DNA of 64,000 nt from positions 23,082,131 to 23,146,130 of the forward strand of contig NC_045140.1 in NCBI RefSeq assembly GCF_008831285.2, read 5' to 3'. The translations under genes and the position numbers were made by a program. This DNA is from Nymphaea colorata (Eukaryota > Streptophyta > Magnoliopsida > Nymphaeales > Nymphaeaceae). The notes beneath the pieces were generated by a model, which saw only the letters and a program-made list of their open reading frames with translations, made no database searches and was not told where the DNA came from. This document shows, one piece after another, positions 49,685-60,686 of the stretch. Position 1 is the first letter of the stretch. Every line of letters starts with the position of its first letter.

Positions 49685-52443
49685 ATGTCCGAGAAGCGCC
49701 CTGGAGGCGGCGGGGTTGGGGCGGAGGCGGAGACGCGGTGGTTTCCGCAGCAAACAAAAGACGGTCGTTCCGCGCCGTCGGCGCCAGATCAACCTGTCTA
49801 CTACCTCCTCCTTCCTCCGCCTCCTCCTGTCCTCTACCGGAGACCCGCTACCCGGTGTTCGATCTTGTTTAGTTCCCTGACCCTATTTTTTATCCTCTGC
49901 CTCCTCTCGGTCACCGTTTTCGTCCTCTGGCCCTCCGATCCGAGGCTCGATGTCGTCCGCCTCGAGCTGGACCACGTCCGGGTCTCCACCAAGAATCCCG
50001 CTCCCCCGTCCCTCTCCGGCATGCCTTCCGTCTACCTTGACATCTTAATGAACGTCACAATTAGGGTTTCAAATCCGGATTTCTTCGGCGTCAATTACCG
50101 GTCGGTCGCCGTCTCGATTGGATATCGAGGGAAGGACCTGGGGTTCGTGACGTCCGAGGGCGGGGGCATCCGAGCCAGGGGAGTCTCGTATATTGACGCT
50201 GCGCTGGATCTCGATGGGATCCAAGTGCTCCATGACGCGATATATCTGCTCGAAGACCTGGCGCGAGGATCGATCCCCTTCGAGTCCTTGACGAACCTCG
50301 AAGGAGAACTCAATCTCTCCTTCTTTCAGGTTCCGCTCAGGGTGAGTAGCTTATCCTTTCTTAATTTACTGAATTCAGTTTTTCTGTACTTAAATTTATT
50401 AGAAGTGTTGGTTGTTTACAAATTTTACTCCAGATGCAGTATCTGTAACCTGATTCCTTCCTTGTATTTTCCTATTTTTCCTTTTTTTCTTCTCGAGAAA
50501 TTTCATCGGGAATGAAAATTTGTTCTATAATGTAATTCATGAATTTTTCAAATGCATATATCTGGTCTTCGATTGATACGCAACAAACGGATCATCCTCC
50601 ATGATAGTCGCGTTATCTAAGTACTTGTTGCAAAGCTGCATGTGCTAGGAAGTCTGGTGGAGTAGAAAACTTAATTGGTGCTCGGAGTCGGTGCACGAAA
50701 AATGAAAATAATCATCCTTTTTTATTCCTCAAACACAGTAACTGGCTTAGCTTTTTAGGTTCATATTGAGTTTTATGAAGCTGTTACGTCTTTCAGGAGC
50801 AACGACAGCTTGTGAGGAAACCATAGTTGAACCTTCATACTCTTGGGATTTCTGGGGAATTCAATAATTGGTATCTCCATGATGGCCATACGTGTCACAG
50901 GTGCAAATGATTCGTATTCTACATTATAGTTAAAATGAAGTCATTAGCTACAAATCTCAGCTTGGTACTGCTTTAGGGATCTGAAATTCCACTGTATGTG
51001 AAATTACTCAAGTAAAAAATCGGTCATAAGTGGTGTCCCGTGTCGCCGCAGTGATTCTTCTACTTCATGTTTAAAAATCTCTCTCCTCATTTGACTTCTC
51101 AGTTCTCAGTTCTTACTAGTCACTGCAACATGGCTTGGATCTGAAATTCCACAGGATGTGAAATTACTCAAGTACCTAAAAAATCGGTCATAAGTGGTGT
51201 CCCGTTGTCCCCACAGTGATTCTTCTAGTTCATGTTTAAAAATATCTCTCCTTATTTGACTTCTCAGTTCTCAGTTCTTACTAGTCACTACAACATGGCT
51301 TGGGCAAGTATACAATATTTGTGAAGAGTTGCATTATCGCAAATTTGATTTTCTTTCTCCAGAAGGGCTTTCTGCCACATAGAGGAACTTGTTTTACATT
51401 TTACATTTGAATGTTTGCACTTTGCTAGTGGCGGGAGTGGGTGCGTGCAGCATATGACCAAAATCCACCTACTCCAGTTATTCTTATTACCCAACTATCT
51501 CTTTCTTGCCAACAATTCATGGATTCCATATGCAGAGCCTTTGGGCACAATGAGCAACCGTCTGGGGAAGTCGAGAAACTGCAAAATTTATTGCATCATC
51601 AGTTTTATTTTGTTAAATTTCATCGAGATAGCGTCACTCAATCGGTTAAAGTCCTGAAATTTCAAGATGTTTCTCACCTTTGGTGCACGTTCCACTTCGA
51701 ACTTCCAGATAATCACAACTTATTTTGACTAGTCTCGATATACCCTATCATTTAAAATTGCTCTGGCTTATCTTGGTTGTTTGATGTGTGTTGGTACCTC
51801 ATAAGGGCCACATCTTTTTCTTTTTAGAAAGAGATGTTTGAATCCTTTGTTTTGGATGAAATAACTTGTAATACCTTCTTGGGTATGGTCTTTTGATTTC
51901 ATTTACATCTGACCCTTTAATTTTGGGTTCACATCAGTGCTAATCATGTCTTCATAGTTGTGCTTTTGGTCATTAATATTTTCTTCTGTAGGCTATGGAA
52001 ATTAGGTCAGATCTTAGGTGCTAAAAACTTGTTATCGGAGTATCTAAAATCATATTTAAAAAATATTGCTGATATAAATTAGTGTTTGAACCCGCTTGTC
52101 TATGGATGTCATTAGTTTGTATTTCTCTTCTGCTGCGCCGAAGCATTTTTTGGTAGGTTCTAGGTCATTGTGTTTGTTTGTCTGCACATTTACTGCATTT
52201 AGTGATTAACTTGTCAATTTTTCATTTTAATCTCTTGTTTTTGTTTTTTGTGTCAAATAATGTTCCTTGTGTCAAATCTCTTATCGTTTTGTTTTACTTC
52301 TGTTTACTGTAATATGCCTTTCATTTGCATTTTTCTGGAAGGCTGACCTCTTGTCCTGCTAGGCACGAATTTCTTGCGAGATGTATGTGGACACAAGCAC
52401 CCAAAATATCAGCCATCAAAACTGCTATCCGGTGGTTAGTTAG
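49685..52443 (+). CDS. NHL/LEA_2-domain membrane protein
   Basis: Two exons, 49685-50341 and 52363-52443, joined by a GT-AG intron of 2.0 kb; 738 nt, 245 residues. The N-terminal 55 residues are Gly/Pro-rich. A single membrane helix spans about 58-82 (CSILFSSLTLFFILCLLSVT) and is followed by LWPSDPRL. The rest is an LEA_2/WHy-type domain (SMPSVYLDI-like region, NVTIRVSNPDFFGVNYRS, LNLSFFQVPLR). The last exon supplies ARISCEMYVDTSTQNISHQN and CYPVVS, the typical end of this subfamily, which confirms the join. NHL (NDR1/HIN1-like) proteins are often at the plasma membrane or cell wall and some act in immunity; the role of this member is unknown. The upstream in-frame ATG at 49550 is probably in the leader. 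Confidence 0.9.
50977..51302. repeat. Tandem duplication of about 160 bp in NHL intron
   Basis: Units at 50977-51136 and 51137-51302 share almost all bases, from ggatctgaaattccac to ctgcaacatggctt. A few substitutions and small indels separate them. Each unit also carries an inner short repeat, tctcagttctcagttctta. It lies entirely in the intron. Confidence 0.9.
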
Positions 52444-54062
52444 GTGCAATTACGGTCTTCTTGGTAAACAGGTGATTCAGAATTTTGTGTTCTTACTTCT
52501 TATGATGAAAGAACTGATTCCTTTTTGTTCCAGTGATGGAGGAGCAAAGATTTGGTCTGCTGGGCATACACTCTCGTAATGTTTACCTACTTTTGATAAA
52601 CTGGAATGAGTATGTGGTAAATGGTATTTGAAATATAAAGCCGAAGTTAATTCAGCAAGAGGATTCTCCTGTTGCTTTGTTATGTAGGTGGTACCTGTAT
52701 ATCCCAACTTGTTTCTTCAAAGACCAGCAAATAAGTTTCCTGGTAGTACAGTATTTTTAGTGATGCTTTTTTCATGAAATTAAACAAGCACTAAAAGCTT
52801 GTTCTGTCCATATGTTTGATGTAAGCTTACCTTAAGATTTCGGGAGATATCGAGTTCTGTGGATAGTTCCAGGCAAGTAAGAGTGGATCGTCTCCTATGC
52901 ACAAATTTCAGAAGAATGGTGGCGTTCAGCTTGTGGGGTTGATGATAACATTGCTGGGTATTAATTATGTTATAAACCCCAAAGATGCCTTTTTTTTTGT
53001 TTCTGCTGTTGGAAACCCTTACAAATATTGAAACTGTGTTTGGTCAATCTTTTTTTTTTTTGGGTATTTGATTAAGGTACTGGCGTGATCCTTGGGGCAC
53101 TTTATGCCCTTGCTTCTGGCCCCATTCTTTCAATGCTCTCTTTCTTTTGGTGCTAATAAGAATCTATTCTCTTGTAGTCAATTCTTTGCACCCATCAAAC
53201 GGTAGTTGATGCGTAGAAAGTTGGTTATATGCATTACCGGGATTAGTTAGAGGCTGATATCATGGCACTAAGCAACTTTCATCCTATCAGTTTTTTCCTT
53301 TTCCTGAACAAGACTTCTTGGAGAACTTTTTCAGGTGAAATTCATCTGCAGATATAAGGTTCCCTGTGTTTGATCTGGCGAGAATATTCCTTTATTATGG
53401 AACATGCTGTAAGTGAGGACAAGCAAGTGGATCGCGAGCAAATTATGTGAGTGATGTGGTTGGAGTCCTGAACTCTCGAGGTCCTCCCACTTGAAAAGCG
53501 ATTTAGTGGCTCAATTTGGTTGCGAACGAAAAAGATTTATGTTTGCGACGTGGACCGCTTTGGCCAGTTAAGACCAAGCGACGGGCTCCTGCGGCAGGGC
53601 CACCTCCTTGGAAAAAGCTTATCGCTTTACCGGCTACGCCTCTTGCTTGTTCTCGCCACAGGAGCGTTCACATCCTGGATCTTTTTTGTCCCATTACAAA
53701 GATGGCCGCAGGAAAAGATTTGCTGGGTGTGGGGTGGGAACGTGATGTAATTGCAGAAAAAATGAGGAACACAAAAAGTTGAAGATCGCCAATCAAACGA
53801 CTCCATAGGTCGCTATGCATGGGCTTTGAAGAGGAATGGGTGCATCTTCGAATCTTTCTGGACCCTCTGCTGGCCACTCCTTTTCGTGAACCGCCTTCCC
53901 GAGAGCTTTCGTGGTATCGAGAAAAGCCAATTTGTTGGGCCATCCACCCTTCCAAGAAACATATATTCCAAAAGCCCTGCTATAAAGTCCAAAGTGGGAA
54001 CCGCCTTCTGTGCTTTGCCTCTCTCTCTCTCTCTCTCTCGTCATTTGCATCCTGGCAGTATA
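52444..54062. other. Intergenic region and promoter of the second GSFRC-family gene
   Basis: The first part should contain the NHL 3' end. The middle is AT-rich without a recognisable gene. A clear TATA box lies at 53981-53987, followed by a CT run at 54019-54039 that likely falls in the leader of the next gene. Open frames at 53516-53782 match nothing known. Confidence 0.55.
53981..53987 (+). promoter_or_regulatory. TATA box
   Basis: tataaag lies 75 bases ahead of the ATG at 54063, so transcription would start near 54012, just before the CT-rich leader. Confidence 0.6.
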
Positions 54063-54317
54063 ATGTGTCACCCCGGTCCTCTGCTGCTTCCCTCGAAAAG
54101 GAGAAGCGAAAGCGGGAGGTCTGCGGTGGTTCTTGGAGGGAGAGAGGAGGCAGAGGCTCGTGGTCGTGGGGCTGGTGATTCGTATGAGTGTATATGTTCT
54201 CCCACTAATCATCCTGGTTCCTTCCGCTGCAGAAGGCACCGTTCTCTTTACCGATGGGCTCCAAACCCGACGCCGCCTAAGCTAGCCAAGAGGATAATAT
54301 GCAGGGAAGCGCCGTGA
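54063..54317 (+). CDS. Short GSFRC-family protein (84 aa)
   Basis: Single exon, 84 residues. The core CICSPTNHPGSFRC (residues 43-56) is the family hallmark. The N-terminus is basic and Gly-rich. After the core come RRHRSLYRWAP and a short basic end; the RPSSHQLRR/FQPRPSRLSVM tail of the larger relative at 12759 is missing, so this is a short subfamily member. No signal peptide. The start was chosen as the first ATG after a TATA box (53981) and CT-rich leader; a longer upstream frame to 53826 would lie over that TATA box and was not used. Function unknown. Confidence 0.8.
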   Translation: MCHPGPLLLPSKRRSESGRSAVVLGGREEAEARGRGAGDSYECICSPTNHPGSFRCRRHRSLYRWAPNPTPPKLAKRIICREAP

Positions 54318-57300
54318 GAGACTCGGCTCGGCTCGAAGAGGGCACCCGCTTGCTGATCTTAGCGAAAGTAGTGAACACGCTACAACTTTTGCTCATGCTG
54401 GGGCTTCCTGTATATGTAAATAGACACGTTTTACTCTTCTTCTTCTTCTTTGCACGCAAGTTCTTTACACATTTGAACGATGATGCTTGCTAAAAGAGTG
54501 CACACTCAGAGCAATCCATACAGATGGAAATATAAGCTTTCGAACTTGAAAGAGAGGAGAGTATAAATTTCACAGTTTCCAAAAATAATATAATTTTAAC
54601 TTAATTTGGCAATCGTCAACAAGAGTTTCTTCAGGTAATGACCCAAACCAGGGTTATGGTAAAAAATGTTTCACACGAAAAAGGAGTTGAGTTGGATGCT
54701 AGGCAGACTATCCGGCTAATGACAACGTATAATCTAAAGGGGCAAGCTTTATTCAGGCCCTTACTATGCCTCTGCCTCACCTAGCCTGCAGAATGAGTGA
54801 AGTAACGAGCTGGCTCAGTTCCCAAGCAGGGACGAAGCTACATGTGTGGGCAGTTGCCTACACGGGCCAAATTTCTGGCACTTCGCAGATAGAGAGCAAG
54901 TGGTGAAGTGGTCAAAGGCTGTAAAGAGTTTCGGTGCAGGTTTCGACATCAACTCTTTCAGTTTGATCTGCACCCAGAGGTTCAACCATTTGCCTTGAAA
55001 CTCGAGAATGTCAAATGAACACTACCATATGTCTTGAAACCCAAGTTTTTAATTAGTTTGTTTATTAAATGAACATTGTCTTCAAACTCGACTTATTTAT
55101 CAAATAAGTTGGTCTACATTCAAAAGTTCAAGCTCGCCTTCTTGAAAACTCGAGCATAAACTTAAGTAGGGTCGATAAAATATACACATGATGTAACCGA
55201 CTTATGTTAAGGAAAGGTGGTCAATGTCAAACAAATTATACCAAGAGTGCAACTCAATAAGCTCCTAAAGAGGAGGCGCCCATTTGTGTATCAAAGTGTA
55301 GATCAAAGAATCCTCCCCGCAACTTGTTTGAAAGCGAAAGAATTAGATGGAGGCTGGGTGTAATATTTAACAACTGGGTCTCTCGATTATCAATAATAAT
55401 AATAATAATATTTTTTTTTTTATTTTGGTCTGCCTAGAAGACTTTAATTAAGTTGTTACATCACGGTGTGGTCAGCTGAAAATATCTCTTCCAACTTGTT
55501 CTTCACCTCTTCCTCTAAATAATGCGTAGTCAACAGTACTTTTTCAAAAGGATCAATAGTTTATTTGGAAGTGTAAATAAGATGTTATGACTTCAAATTG
55601 CGAAACTTAAATTGTTGATTGTTTTGACTCCTGAAAATTCTTAAAATCGATTACTTAGTGATCTAACAAATCTACTGGCCGCCAGTCTAAGGTTTTATCT
55701 GAAAAAATGTTGAGCCTATGCCCCTTTACGGATCTGATCCAGACACATTTTGATTCGACCTGTTCAAAGAGCATATCCAAAAATTATAGAAATTAACCTT
55801 GAATTTTAAAATCGATTTATGTTTATACGATATACGATCATTAAATTGCATTGGCGAGCTTAAGTTCAAACTAACTGACTTTTCGAGTTTTAACTTCACC
55901 TTGTTGTTAAATTAATCTAACAAATGATAAGGCAAGCTCAAACAAGCAGTATTGGTAAAAAAAAAAAATAAATAAATAAAATTCAACATATTTTTCAAAA
56001 AAAAAAAGTTCAAAGCTGCCAACTGTCGAGTATTTCCAGATAGCTAAATATTTAAAAGCCGTAGTTAAATGCAACATAAACTGTCATAAAATAACACCAG
56101 GGGCTCTTTAATTTAGTATTGAAACTTAAGTAAACTTGGATCTAGTTATACGGAATAACCCCATGAAATCCACTTCAGTGCTTCTTGATCAATTGAAAAT
56201 TTATTAATTATATATTTAATACCTCATAATTTTTTTTTTGGTTTTACCCCTGAAAAACATCAGTATAATATACTGTCTGTTTAGTGATGACTTTTAAATA
56301 TTTTATCATATGACAACACTCAACAGTCAGCTTTATCAATTTTACTATCCAAAAGATTTAATTTCTAACAAAAAAACAAAAAAGGATGCAGGGGATTTTT
56401 TATTATAGCAGATTTTTGTAAAGAAAGACATTTCTTGGAATTGGCAAAAAAAAAAAAACTTGAAATAATGTCCAAAGGAGATAATGAGGATGGTGGGCAA
56501 CAAGAAAGACGGCTTGGCTACTACCATATCAACGTAGAATTACAATAAATATCATACACGAGTATGATCACAATGATTGGAGTTGAAAGAATTTTGGGGC
56601 TTAAAAATAGGAACAAATAAATATCTCTAACACAACAACGGTTTGGACAGATAATTAGTAACTGAACAGATAAGACAAAGCTAGCCTCTTAATTTTTTTT
56701 TCGTTTCTTTTTTCCTGAAAAGGGCAAGTTGGGAGAAACCATGGACGAGAACCAAGAGCCAACCCACAGATTCATATGAGGGATCCCAATCAGATAAACC
56801 TTATAAAAAGGGAAAAACAAAAACCGGTTCCTCAAAACTCTCTCCTCCTCCTCCCGCTCTCTCTCTCCAAGAAAAGAACAATAATCATAATAATAGTTAA
56901 TGACGACGAAGTCGGAAGCCATTTTCCTCAGAAACAACAAATCGATGGCTCCCTCTCTTTCTCTCTCTAATAGATAACTGATGGAGACGAAGCAACACAA
57001 CACGTTGTTTCTGAATGGTAATGAAAAATACCCAGTCTCAGAAGATCTCTCTCTCTCTCACTCTGATGAACATGCGGGATGCGTTCTCAGATATTACTTC
57101 CGCTCATAGTAAACCAGAAGATGCTGCGGTGCGCTGCTGCCATTTATCCAATTTATTGTAAATCTGGTAGCGCGATGGCAGTAATACAAAAAAATGGTTT
57201 AAACCCGTTAGTCTTGAGTTTTTTTTTTTCCTAATATGGTCGCTGTTAATATCCAGAAACAGGAGATGATCAGATCCTGTCATGACACCAAACATTCATG

Positions 57301-57604
57301 GCTGAAAATTAAAGCAAAAAATATATAGCTTCATATATGCAAAGGACCAACGAGAACATATGTGATAAAAGTTGAGATAGAGAGGAGAGCTGGACTAAGA
57401 CAACGGATCAACGGAGTTAAAGAGAAAGAAAGAAAAATAAAACTTCTATACACAATACAGCAATCAAATTTCTGCAAAGAACAAAACAAGATCGGAGTGT
57501 CTACCTATATTATCTGTGCTTCATAATCTCCCAAAACCAAGAAGACAAAAAAAGCCAGGAAACAGAAGACAGACAAACCCTCTCTCTCTCTCTTTCTCAT
57601 GGTT
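54318..57604. other. Intergenic region between convergent GSFRC-family genes
   Basis: AT-rich, with no supported gene. It contains a hAT-like element end near 54825, degenerate 'gctcgac/aactcgag' repeat-like sequence at 54990-55170 and 55840-55960, an (AAT) run at 55391-55410, poly-T/A runs, and CT runs at 56852-56868 and 57046-57060. Frames such as 56689-57003 follow low-complexity sequence. Confidence 0.5.
54820..54890. mobile_element. hAT-like MITE end fragment
   Basis: The block cagggacgaagctacatgtg followed by gggcagttgcctacacgggcc resembles the CAGGGGCGGAGCTACATGTGGGCC ends of plant hAT-type MITEs. No opposite end was pinned down. Tentative. Confidence 0.35.
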
Positions 57605-57886
57605 TCACACGGACTCAACAGACTTGGGGGATAATACAGATTTGTTGGCGGGCATGGAGTTGGAACGCTTCATCCAAGTGGGAGAGGGGGGAGCCCTGTG
57701 GTACCTGCACCTAAACGATCCCTGGTGCGTCGTCGGCGAGCAAAGGCACATCCCGCTCCCTGCCCCACCACCGCCTTCCTTTGGGGACACAGAACCAGAC
57801 GAAGAAGATCCTCCTCCTACCTTCATCGTCTTTGGTCCAACGGAAGAGCCTGAAGAAGAGGATGATGAAGAAGAGGGAGAAGCCAT
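57605..57886 (-). CDS. Short GSFRC-family protein (93 aa)
   Basis: Single exon, 93 residues. A Ser- and Gly-rich N-terminus (SPSSSSSSSSGSS; GGGSSSSGS; GGGGAGSG) leads to the core CLCSPTTHQGSFRC (47-60), then RYHRAPPSPTWMKRSNSM and a short Ser/Lys end. Compared with the usual HPGSFRC the proline is Gln. It lacks the FQPRPSRLSVM tail. It lies tail to tail with the relative at 54063-54317, about 3.3 kb away. Function unknown. Confidence 0.83.
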   Translation of the reverse strand: MASPSSSSSSSSGSSVGPKTMKVGGGSSSSGSVSPKEGGGGAGSGMCLCSPTTHQGSFRCRYHRAPPSPTWMKRSNSMPANKSVLSPKSVESV

Positions 57887-59089
57887 CCTCTGCTCTAGGC
57901 CTCAACCTTTCCCTGTCCTGAAATAATAATAATAAGAGAGGCAGGGCCTTCCATATATAACGAACCAAGGTCCTTGATAAGATCCACATAGACTAAATCG
58001 TGGATTCCGATCTGATAATCGAAAAAAGGAACAAGGAAAATAACAAATTCACTTCCAAGCAAAGGCTCTTTTACGCCTTGGTACCATTTTCTCTCCCACA
58101 GGGTCAGAAAGGCAAAGTAAAAAATAGAGTGGGGCTGGAGAATGCATGTGGTTTCGGCAAAAGAAAGGTCAAATTCTTCACTCAATTATGCACCACGTCG
58201 CCATCTTTGGTTTCTTTTATCTTCTTTTCTATCTTGAGATTCATGATTGGAGCGAGGTAGAGTCATGGCGACGACTGCTCCAGGAATTTGCAAAAAATCC
58301 GCTATAGATAGATCGCGTTTGTGGGGTGTTTGATTGTCCTTTAGGATAAGGACTACCAAAAAAAAAAAAAAAAACTCTGCGGATTCTAGTTGATAATTAT
58401 CTTCTTGTGCTAATGTGCTCTTCCAATGACTTTTTTTTATCAGTCACACAAAATAAATATACGTATAGATTTATTTGTTAAGGAAATTTTGTGCTCCCAC
58501 GGCTGGTTTGGTGAAACCATGGAGCGTATGGCCAGAAAATTTAAACTTTAATATGTTGGTGAAGTTGGCTCCAATTTGGCACGTCCCAGTTATGGACCAT
58601 AGTTAAGGGAGAAACCGGTGGTCGTTATTGAAGTAGTTGCCTGAATGAATGGCTCCTCTACCTCTACCGTTACTATATTCCAATACTTTTTTCTCCATCT
58701 TGGAACAAGTTGATCCATCAACATATTTTGGAATTTCTTCATACGACAAAGCCCAAGAAAAGGAAAGTTTCATTTTGTGGATTGTGGTTTGTCTAAAAAT
58801 GCGGAAAGCTAGTTTCATCCTTCTCAATTTTGGGCTAGACCAATTTCGCATACCAAAGAATAACGAAAAAAAAAAAAATGCGAGCCTAAATAAAATTCTG
58901 TGGACTTGGAATATAATGTGTCCCTTGATGAACGTGAATCACGGATTCAAGCACGTAATCTGAATCTTGTCCAGCACGACCCGCTTGAATGAATGACAAT
59001 ATATTTCACACGGTAACAAGGACCGACTCGGAAGCGCCGAAGCCAGACGGTGTCCTCGTCGGAGGGTTTCATTTTGAATAAGTTTTTAG

Positions 59090-59545
59090 TAGAGGTGGGC
59101 CTGCCCGCCGGCGGGGGCCCGTTACCCTGCCCTTAACTGGGCCCGGGTTCGATGGGTCGGCTCGGTAGGCCTGACCTGGGTCCAGTAATATTAAAAAATA
59201 TTTTCTATTATTTTATAATTTAAAATACAATTTATATTCAAAAAAACTATTTTATAATTTATTTAATGTGGCTCGAGATGCTCACTCCTAGTTTTTAGTG
59301 TCGGGTCAACCTGGCTCAATAAGAGACAGTTTGATTTTCGAAACTCAAGTTCAGGCTTTGTTTGATTAAAATATTTTTTTATATAAAATAGAATTTTAAT
59401 ATAAATCATTTATTAAATAAAAAATAAATATAAAAAATTAATCAGGCTGGCCGGAGGCCCGGGGCCGATTTCCTCAAGCCCTGGCGCAGGCCGAATCCGG
59501 CTGGGCATTGGATACCCGTCGGGTATCCAGGTTCCTTGGATGCCT
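59090..59545. repeat. GC-rich-ended, AT-rich-centred repeat-like block
   Basis: A GC-rich left part (gggcctgcccgccggcgggg, gggcccgggttcgatgggtc) and a GC-rich right part (ggccggaggcccggggccga, ggatacccgtcgggtatcc) flank an AT-rich middle. The right part ends with a perfect palindrome at about 59511-59529. Strong base-composition contrast with flanks suggests an inserted repeat; class unknown. Confidence 0.4.
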
Positions 59546-60496
59546 AGACTTAATTTTTGTTTTTTAGTGAAGGGAAAAGGTATTTGAGGAGATGACTTCC
59601 AAAAGTGCTATTCCCATTAAAAATTGTTTAATATAAGTAAGCTTTAAGCTAATTTAAGCGATTTAAAAATCGTTTAATTAAGAGTCCAGCTCGCCTCGAG
59701 TTTTCATGAGTTGTTCGTGCACTCCTAATCTTATAGTATTGAAAATTTTGGCTATCGAGGATCTGGAAACTGAGTCTTGATTTTCCTCATACAGATAATC
59801 GATCTTAGGGAGTTAAGCCAAAAGGAAATTAGATTCGCCCTCATTTATTAGAGACACTCCAAACATACCTTGTTCAGTGAGGGAATAGGAGGAAGGGTGA
59901 ACACTTTATTTTTAATTAGATGGTAAGATGAAATACTGCTCCTACTCATCTGAAAAATTATAATTCTAACTTAATCAACTAAGAGTAAATTGACAGAATG
60001 GCAAACGTGTCTAAACCAGGTTAGTAAATATGGTTTACAAAAATCCAAAGCTTCCCTTCTCTTCCAAAATTTCAGAGGACATGGGTCCAAAAAACAACAT
60101 ATTCTGGTATTGGGTCCCAAATGAACTGCACTGCCATGGTTTGCTATTAAGGTCTTTGGTTTCGTGGAGAAAGTCAGAGAAAATGTCCGAAGTTCAGTTG
60201 AATATACAAGTGACAGTTGCCACGAGACATGACAAACCATTATCCTAAAACTAGAGTTGGGTCTTCCAGGATTACAAATAAATAAGATACGCCATGGCAC
60301 CGATTATCAGGAAGGGCCCGGACGAAGAATGACAAGCAGCCCGTCATAATTACTGCTGTTGATACCTCAAACCCCTTCAGCAGGCACCAACAATCCACAG
60401 TCATTTGGAAGCTTTGAATTTTGAGAAATGAAGCAGTCCATGGCGGCTCTTCTTTCTCCATTCCTAGCCACAGTCATGCGTAGACGTCATCCTAGC

Positions 60497-60686
60497 CCAG
60501 GATTGGAAAGATCAACAGAAAGACATACATCTCTGGCTTAGACATAATTTGTTTGCTGGTTCTTGGCCAACGCGTAACACTCATGATTTTACCAGGATTG
60601 GAAAGATCAACACAAAGACATACATCTCTGGCTTAGACATAATTTGTCTGCTGGTTTTTGGCCAACGCATAACACTCATGATTTTA
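60497..60686. repeat. Tandem duplication of 95 bp
   Basis: Units 60497-60591 and 60592-60686 differ at only a handful of positions; both run from ccaggattggaaagatcaac to actcatgatttta. The high identity suggests a recent event. Confidence 0.92.

Noticed and set aside
53826-54062. Longer N-terminus for the 54063 GSFRC gene
   Set aside because: It would run across a clear TATA box and a CT-rich leader and shows no family similarity.
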